Assembly: GCA_017419465.1 (NCBI GenBank)
Contig: JAFOLE010000156.1
Span: forward strand, 1 to 9,867
Length of the DNA stretch: 9,867 nucleotides
Source of the DNA: Solobacterium sp.
GTDB taxonomy: Bacteria; Bacillota_I; Bacilli_A; Erysipelotrichales; Erysipelotrichaceae
Reading direction: 5' to 3'
Shown here: piece by piece, positions 7,828 to 9,867 of the stretch
How positions within the stretch are numbered: position 1 is the first letter of the stretch
How the letters are laid out: each line of letters begins with the position of its first letter
Notes under the pieces: model-generated
Database searches by the model: none
Told to the model about the DNA's origin: nothing
The model's input: the letters and a program-made list of their open reading frames with translations, nothing else
Position numbers and translations under genes: made by a program

Positions 7828-8877
7828 TTACTTGATGATTGTGGACTCAGCATCGGTGATTCCGAAGAGTTCGCCGAATTTCTTGAGTTCTTCAGTGTGT
7901 TCGGATGCACGAACAACATTGATGTTCAGACGCTTCCAGACCTTGGCAACGATCTGTGCGCTCGGGATTCCGAGAGCTTCTGCACCGCCTGCACTTTCAA
8001 TTGCCTTGACAATTGCTTCTTCACCAAGATCGCCTGCCGCAAGAGAGAATACATTCATTACCGCAAACAGACCGTCAATGTCTGCTTTCTTTTCCGCATA
8101 AGCATCTTCACGTACGAACAGTGCAGCCTGCGGGAATCCGCTGCCGTCGCCCCAATGGCTCTGTACATCATCGATGATCTCGAGTTCCTTGCCGCTTTCC
8201 TTCGCCTTGGCGATAATCGCGGTTGCGTTAGGTTCTGCCAGCATTGCGACATCCGCATTGCCTGCCATCAGCGCAGCACTTGCGTCTGGGGTGCTGTTGT
8301 ACCAGGTAACAGTGCTCATATCGAGAGACTCGCCGTAAACTTCGCTGAATACCTTTCCGGTTACAGACTGTTCACCAAAGGACGCAACATTGGTCCAGGT
8401 GGACGCATCTGCTTCTGTGCCCTTCGGACCAACAATATACAGGTTGCCCCAGGTCACAACACCGAGCATCTTATACGGGGATTTGCCGGCTTCCGCAAGT
8501 TTCATACCGAGATTGCTCGGCGCAACGATAATGTCATATTCGGGTTCCGGATTGACAAGCGCTGCCTGCAGCGGATCTGCACCTTCGACAAAGTCTACCT
8601 TAACACCGCTTACGACGGCCGGTACCAGTGACAGCGCCGGTGCGCCGGACGGAGACAGAACCTTGAGATCAACATTGACATCAGCGTTGCCCTCTAAGAC
8701 AGCGTTGATATCGATGCCAGCCCCCTCTGCTGCCTGCTCAACGGTTTCTGCAGCCTGTTCGACTGCTTCTTTTGCTTCTTCAGGAAGCGCACTGGCTGCC
8801 GGAACCTGTTCCGATGTTGCAGTTCCGCAGCCCGCAAGCATCAGTCCTGCCAGTAATACACTTAAAAACTTTTTCAT
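7828..8877 (-). CDS. ABC transporter substrate-binding lipoprotein, SsuA/NMT1-like
   Basis: Extracytoplasmic solute receptor anchored to the outer face of the membrane. The 349-residue precursor has a lipoprotein signal: MKK, a hydrophobic core (4-15) and lipobox LAGC with C17 as the lipid-modified residue. Residues 32-52 form an Ala/Glu-rich, probably helical tether (EEAKEAVEQAAETVEQAAEG). The binding-protein fold follows from about 70 (LKVLSPSGAPALSLVPAV, then YDIIVAPSNLG and the hinge-type segment LMAGNADVAMLAEPNA). This organisation resembles the nitrate/sulfonate/thiamine-precursor receptors. The ligand cannot be assigned. The start at 8877 has GGAGG 5 nt upstream; the ATG five codons earlier overlaps the preceding stop region and lacks such spacing. 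It begins 11 nt after the TM1266-family gene, so the two are co-transcribed, and it most likely partners the permease encoded downstream. Confidence 0.88.
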   Translation of the reverse strand: MKKFLSVLLAGLMLAGCGTATSEQVPAASALPEEAKEAVEQAAETVEQAAEGAGIDINAVLEGNADVNVDLKVLSPSGAPALSLVPAVVSGVKVDFVEGADPLQAALVNPEPEYDIIVAPSNLGMKLAEAGKSPYKMLGVVTWGNLYIVGPKGTEADASTWTNVASFGEQSVTGKVFSEVYGESLDMSTVTWYNSTPDASAALMAGNADVAMLAEPNATAIIAKAKESGKELEIIDDVQSHWGDGSGFPQAALFVREDAYAEKKADIDGLFAVMNVFSLAAGDLGEEAIVKAIESAGGAEALGIPSAQIVAKVWKRLNINVVRASEHTEELKKFGELFGITDAESTIIK

Positions 8878-8888
8878 CTTTCCTCCAG

Positions 8889-9134
8889 TCAAAGTTTCTG
8901 ATATGCCGTCTTGACGGTAATCCCATCGATCTTTCCGAGCTTTCCTGTCATCGCACTGATCATTTCATTCGGTGCATCCACCGCCACACTGATCAGCGAA
9001 ACATTCTTTGCCCGGTACGGGATTCCCATCCGGCCTATCACATAGGAACTGTATTCATGAAGAATACGATTCACTTCATCTGCCGCATCAATATTCTCAA
9101 CGACAATTGCGATTACAGCGATTCTTGTTTCCAT
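8889..9134 (-). CDS. TM1266-family putative iron-only hydrogenase system regulator
   Basis: An 81-residue protein starting METRIAVIAIVVENIDAADE. It fits the TM1266 family (as I recall, TIGR03959, putative iron-only hydrogenase system regulator), a small ACT/ferredoxin-like fold usually found near [FeFe] hydrogenase or maturation genes. Recognisable are the first strand (IAVIAIVVEN), the helix with LHEYSSYVIGRMGIPYR, a central strand (VSLISVAVDAP) and the C-terminal SAMTGKLGKIDGITVKTAY. No DNA-binding motif is visible; the regulatory role is a family label, not shown here. Two adjacent ATGs occur (9137 and 9134); AAAGGAG is 3-4 nt from the first and 6-7 nt from the second, so I prefer 9134. 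The GTG-initiated extension to 9227 runs through the leader terminator and is rejected. The binding protein follows after 11 nt. Confidence 0.85.
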   Translation of the reverse strand: METRIAVIAIVVENIDAADEVNRILHEYSSYVIGRMGIPYRAKNVSLISVAVDAPNEMISAMTGKLGKIDGITVKTAYQKL

Positions 9135-9246
9135 CATTCTCTCCTTTACCGAAAAAAGCCCCGTCAAATGACAAGGCTCAGCAGAAAAATAATTGAATAC
9201 TTGCTGCCTCGTATCGCTCCGAATCACTCATTGCGGTCAGATGACA
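9135..9246 (-). promoter_or_regulatory. Structured leader with possible terminator/antiterminator switch
   Basis: From the predicted start near 9246 to the regulator gene there are about 110 nt. Two mutually exclusive pairings can be drawn on the minus strand. GGCAGCA (9202-9208) can pair with TGCTGAGCC (9175-9183, with a 2-nt bulge); this uses bases that otherwise form the 5' arm of the terminator at 9151-9178. The arrangement is that of an attenuator or transcription-terminating riboswitch. I do not recognise TPP, SAM, preQ1, fluoride, c-di-GMP, T-box or other consensus sequences in it, so the signal is unknown. The antiterminator pairing was found by eye and was not folded. Confidence 0.45.
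9151..9178 (-). terminator. Leader terminator ahead of the TM1266-family gene
   Basis: On the minus strand AGCCTTGTC pairs with GACGGGGCT (two G-U pairs) around an ATTT loop and is followed by TTTTTT. It ends only about 17 nt before the start codon, directly ahead of the AAAGGAG site, and more than 60 nt after the likely transcription start. It therefore sits inside the leader, not at the end of an upstream gene, which has its own terminator at 9308-9340. Confidence 0.7.
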
Positions 9247-9252
9247 GTAACT

Positions 9253-9280
9253 ACTATATCATTATTTTTTCAAACATCAA
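9253..9280 (-). promoter_or_regulatory. Promoter for the regulator/binding-protein unit
   Basis: On the minus strand TTGATG (9275-9280) is followed after 16 bp by TATAGT (9253-9258), which is also preceded by TGA, making an extended -10 (TGATATAGT). Transcription would start near 9246. An A-rich spacer separates the elements. No Rex-like palindrome was seen. Confidence 0.55.
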
Positions 9281-9307
9281 TATTCATGACTCGACTCTCG
9301 GAATACA

Positions 9308-9340
9308 GAAAAAGGAAACTGCTTCGCGCAGTTTCCCTTT
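9308..9340 (-). terminator. Intrinsic terminator of the aromatic-repeat protein gene
   Basis: On the minus strand GGAAACTGC and GCAGTTTCC form a perfect 9-bp stem around a GCGAA loop, followed by TTTTT. It begins 14 nt after the stop codon at 9351 and separates that gene from the regulator/transporter/hydrogenase unit. The other strand has a short CCCTTT tail, so termination there would be weaker. Confidence 0.88.
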
Positions 9341-9350
9341 GTTCATTCAA

Positions 9351-9866
9351 TTACTTTGAATATACCGCGTAGAGGTAAAGGTTGGATCCGGTGTTCTTGA
9401 TGAATGCGCCCGGTTTCCATCTGACATATCCGGTATTAGCGGCATAGTCCCAGCCAATCAGATGCATTCCTTCCGGTGCCCAGGATACGGTTTTCGGCGC
9501 AACCCAGTACTGACCGACGTATGCAGTATACTGAATGCCATCTGCTTCCATGACGTTCTTGTGGTTGAAGTCAACATCGGAGGACGGTACAGGTGTCGGA
9601 GCCGGTGCGGGTTTGTCTCCGCCCTGTCCGCCGGAGCCCTGTTTTACAAGATGCGGTGTTCCATCACTGCCGAACCACCAGTAGTTGTTGTAGTCATCAC
9701 GATAGATGTAGTATCCATCAGCGCTGCGGTAGGAATAATAGTAGGTATAGTTATTGATTCCCGGTTTCCAGTAGCTTCCTTCCGGATAACCATAGGTCCA
9801 GCGCTGCGGGATTCCGCCCTGCGCAAACCACCAGGTATTTCCATATCCGTCGGTATAGACGTTATA
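9351..9866 (-). CDS. C-terminal part of a secreted aromatic-repeat surface protein (5' end outside window)
   Basis: The open reading frame enters from the right edge and ends with TAA at 9351, giving 171 residues. The first 66 are extremely aromatic (16 Tyr, 6 Trp, 2 Phe) and hold two copies of a unit ending WWF: residues 1-20 and 52-71, 51 residues apart. A flexible Gly/Pro linker follows (about 75-97, with GSGGQGG and KPAPAPTPVP). Residues 112-170 form a last domain with GMHLIGWDYAANTGYVRWKPGA and LYLYAVYSK, which resembles the Listeria-Bacteroides (InlB B-type) repeat that ends in LYAVW. WKPG occurs both in the repeat region (33-36) and in this domain (150-153). Such composition suggests an exported cell-surface protein, possibly carbohydrate- or wall-binding, but no signal peptide or anchor is inside the window and the function is unknown. 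Confidence 0.8.
   Translation of the reverse strand, partial: YNVYTDGYGNTWWFAQGGIPQRWTYGYPEGSYWKPGINNYTYYYSYRSADGYYIYRDDYNNYWWFGSDGTPHLVKQGSGGQGGDKPAPAPTPVPSSDVDFNHKNVMEADGIQYTAYVGQYWVAPKTVSWAPEGMHLIGWDYAANTGYVRWKPGAFIKNTGSNLYLYAVYSK
9654..9713 (-). repeat. Aromatic protein repeat, copy 2
   Basis: It encodes residues 52-71 of the partial surface protein (YYIYRDDYNNYWWFGSDGTP). It aligns without gaps to copy 1 at Y1, Y4, D6, Y8, N10, WWF 12-14, G18 and P20. Confidence 0.7.
9807..9866 (-). repeat. Aromatic protein repeat, copy 1
   Basis: It encodes residues 1-20 of the partial surface protein (YNVYTDGYGNTWWFAQGGIP). Pattern shared with copy 2: Y-x-x-Y-x-D-x-Y-x-N-x-W-W-F-x-x-x-G-x-P, offset 153 bp. 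More copies may lie upstream, outside the window. Confidence 0.7.
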
Positions 9867-9867
9867 T

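Noticed and set aside
7713..7919. 68-codon minus-strand frame at the end of the binding-protein gene
   Set aside because: It lies mostly within the lipoprotein gene in another frame and then crosses both hairpins. It has no domain and no ribosome binding site.
8889..9227. GTG-started 112-codon version of the TM1266-family gene
   Set aside because: The extra 31 codons run through the leader terminator and have no ribosome binding site. AAAGGAG and family length support the start at 9134.
9135..9246. TPP riboswitch or T-box in the leader, suggested by the NMT1/THI5-like transporter
   Set aside because: I found no CUGAGA or GCGNAGGGA-type thi-box elements and no TGGNACCGCG T-box. The leader is also too short for a T-box.

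Overview
The window looks like chromosomal DNA of an anaerobic, fermentative low-to-mid GC Gram-positive (Bacillota). Grounds: strong AGGAGG-type ribosome binding sites, extended -10 promoters, a lipobox-type binding protein, a trimeric NADH-linked [FeFe] hydrogenase and a surface protein with a Listeria-Bacteroides-like repeat. Erysipelotrichia or a relative is my guess from general impression only.

Layout. Positions 1-879 (minus) hold the N-terminal 293 codons of IMP dehydrogenase (guaB), cut by the window edge. A compact divergent promoter region (880-1002) separates it from prolyl-tRNA synthetase (proS, 1003-2706, plus). Two back-to-back intrinsic terminators (2714-2786) lie between proS and the hydrogenase genes, which are convergent. 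Everything from 2799 to the right edge is on the minus strand. In transcription order (right to left) it holds: the 3' end of a secreted aromatic-repeat protein (9351-9866) with its terminator; a promoter and a ~110-nt leader containing a second terminator just before the next ribosome binding site; a TM1266-family putative hydrogenase regulator (8889-9134); an SsuA/NMT1-like substrate-binding lipoprotein (7828-8877); two hairpins, one a terminator; an SsuC/TauC-like ABC permease (6975-7709); then hydC (NuoE-like), hydB (NuoF-like) and hydA ([FeFe] catalytic subunit).

How the genes fit together. HydC, HydB and HydA carry the full Fe-S, FMN/NADH-site and H-cluster motif set of a soluble trimeric hydrogenase that exchanges electrons between H2, NAD(H) and probably ferredoxin. 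The unusual point is the company they keep. The permease stop codon overlaps the hydC start codon (TGATG), and a hydrogenase-linked regulator lies directly before the binding protein, so an ABC importer lacking its ATPase in this window appears wired into the hydrogenase unit. The leader of the regulator can be drawn as a terminator/antiterminator switch that matches no RNA class I recognise. No maturase (HydE/F/G), RNA gene, CRISPR array or mobile element was seen.
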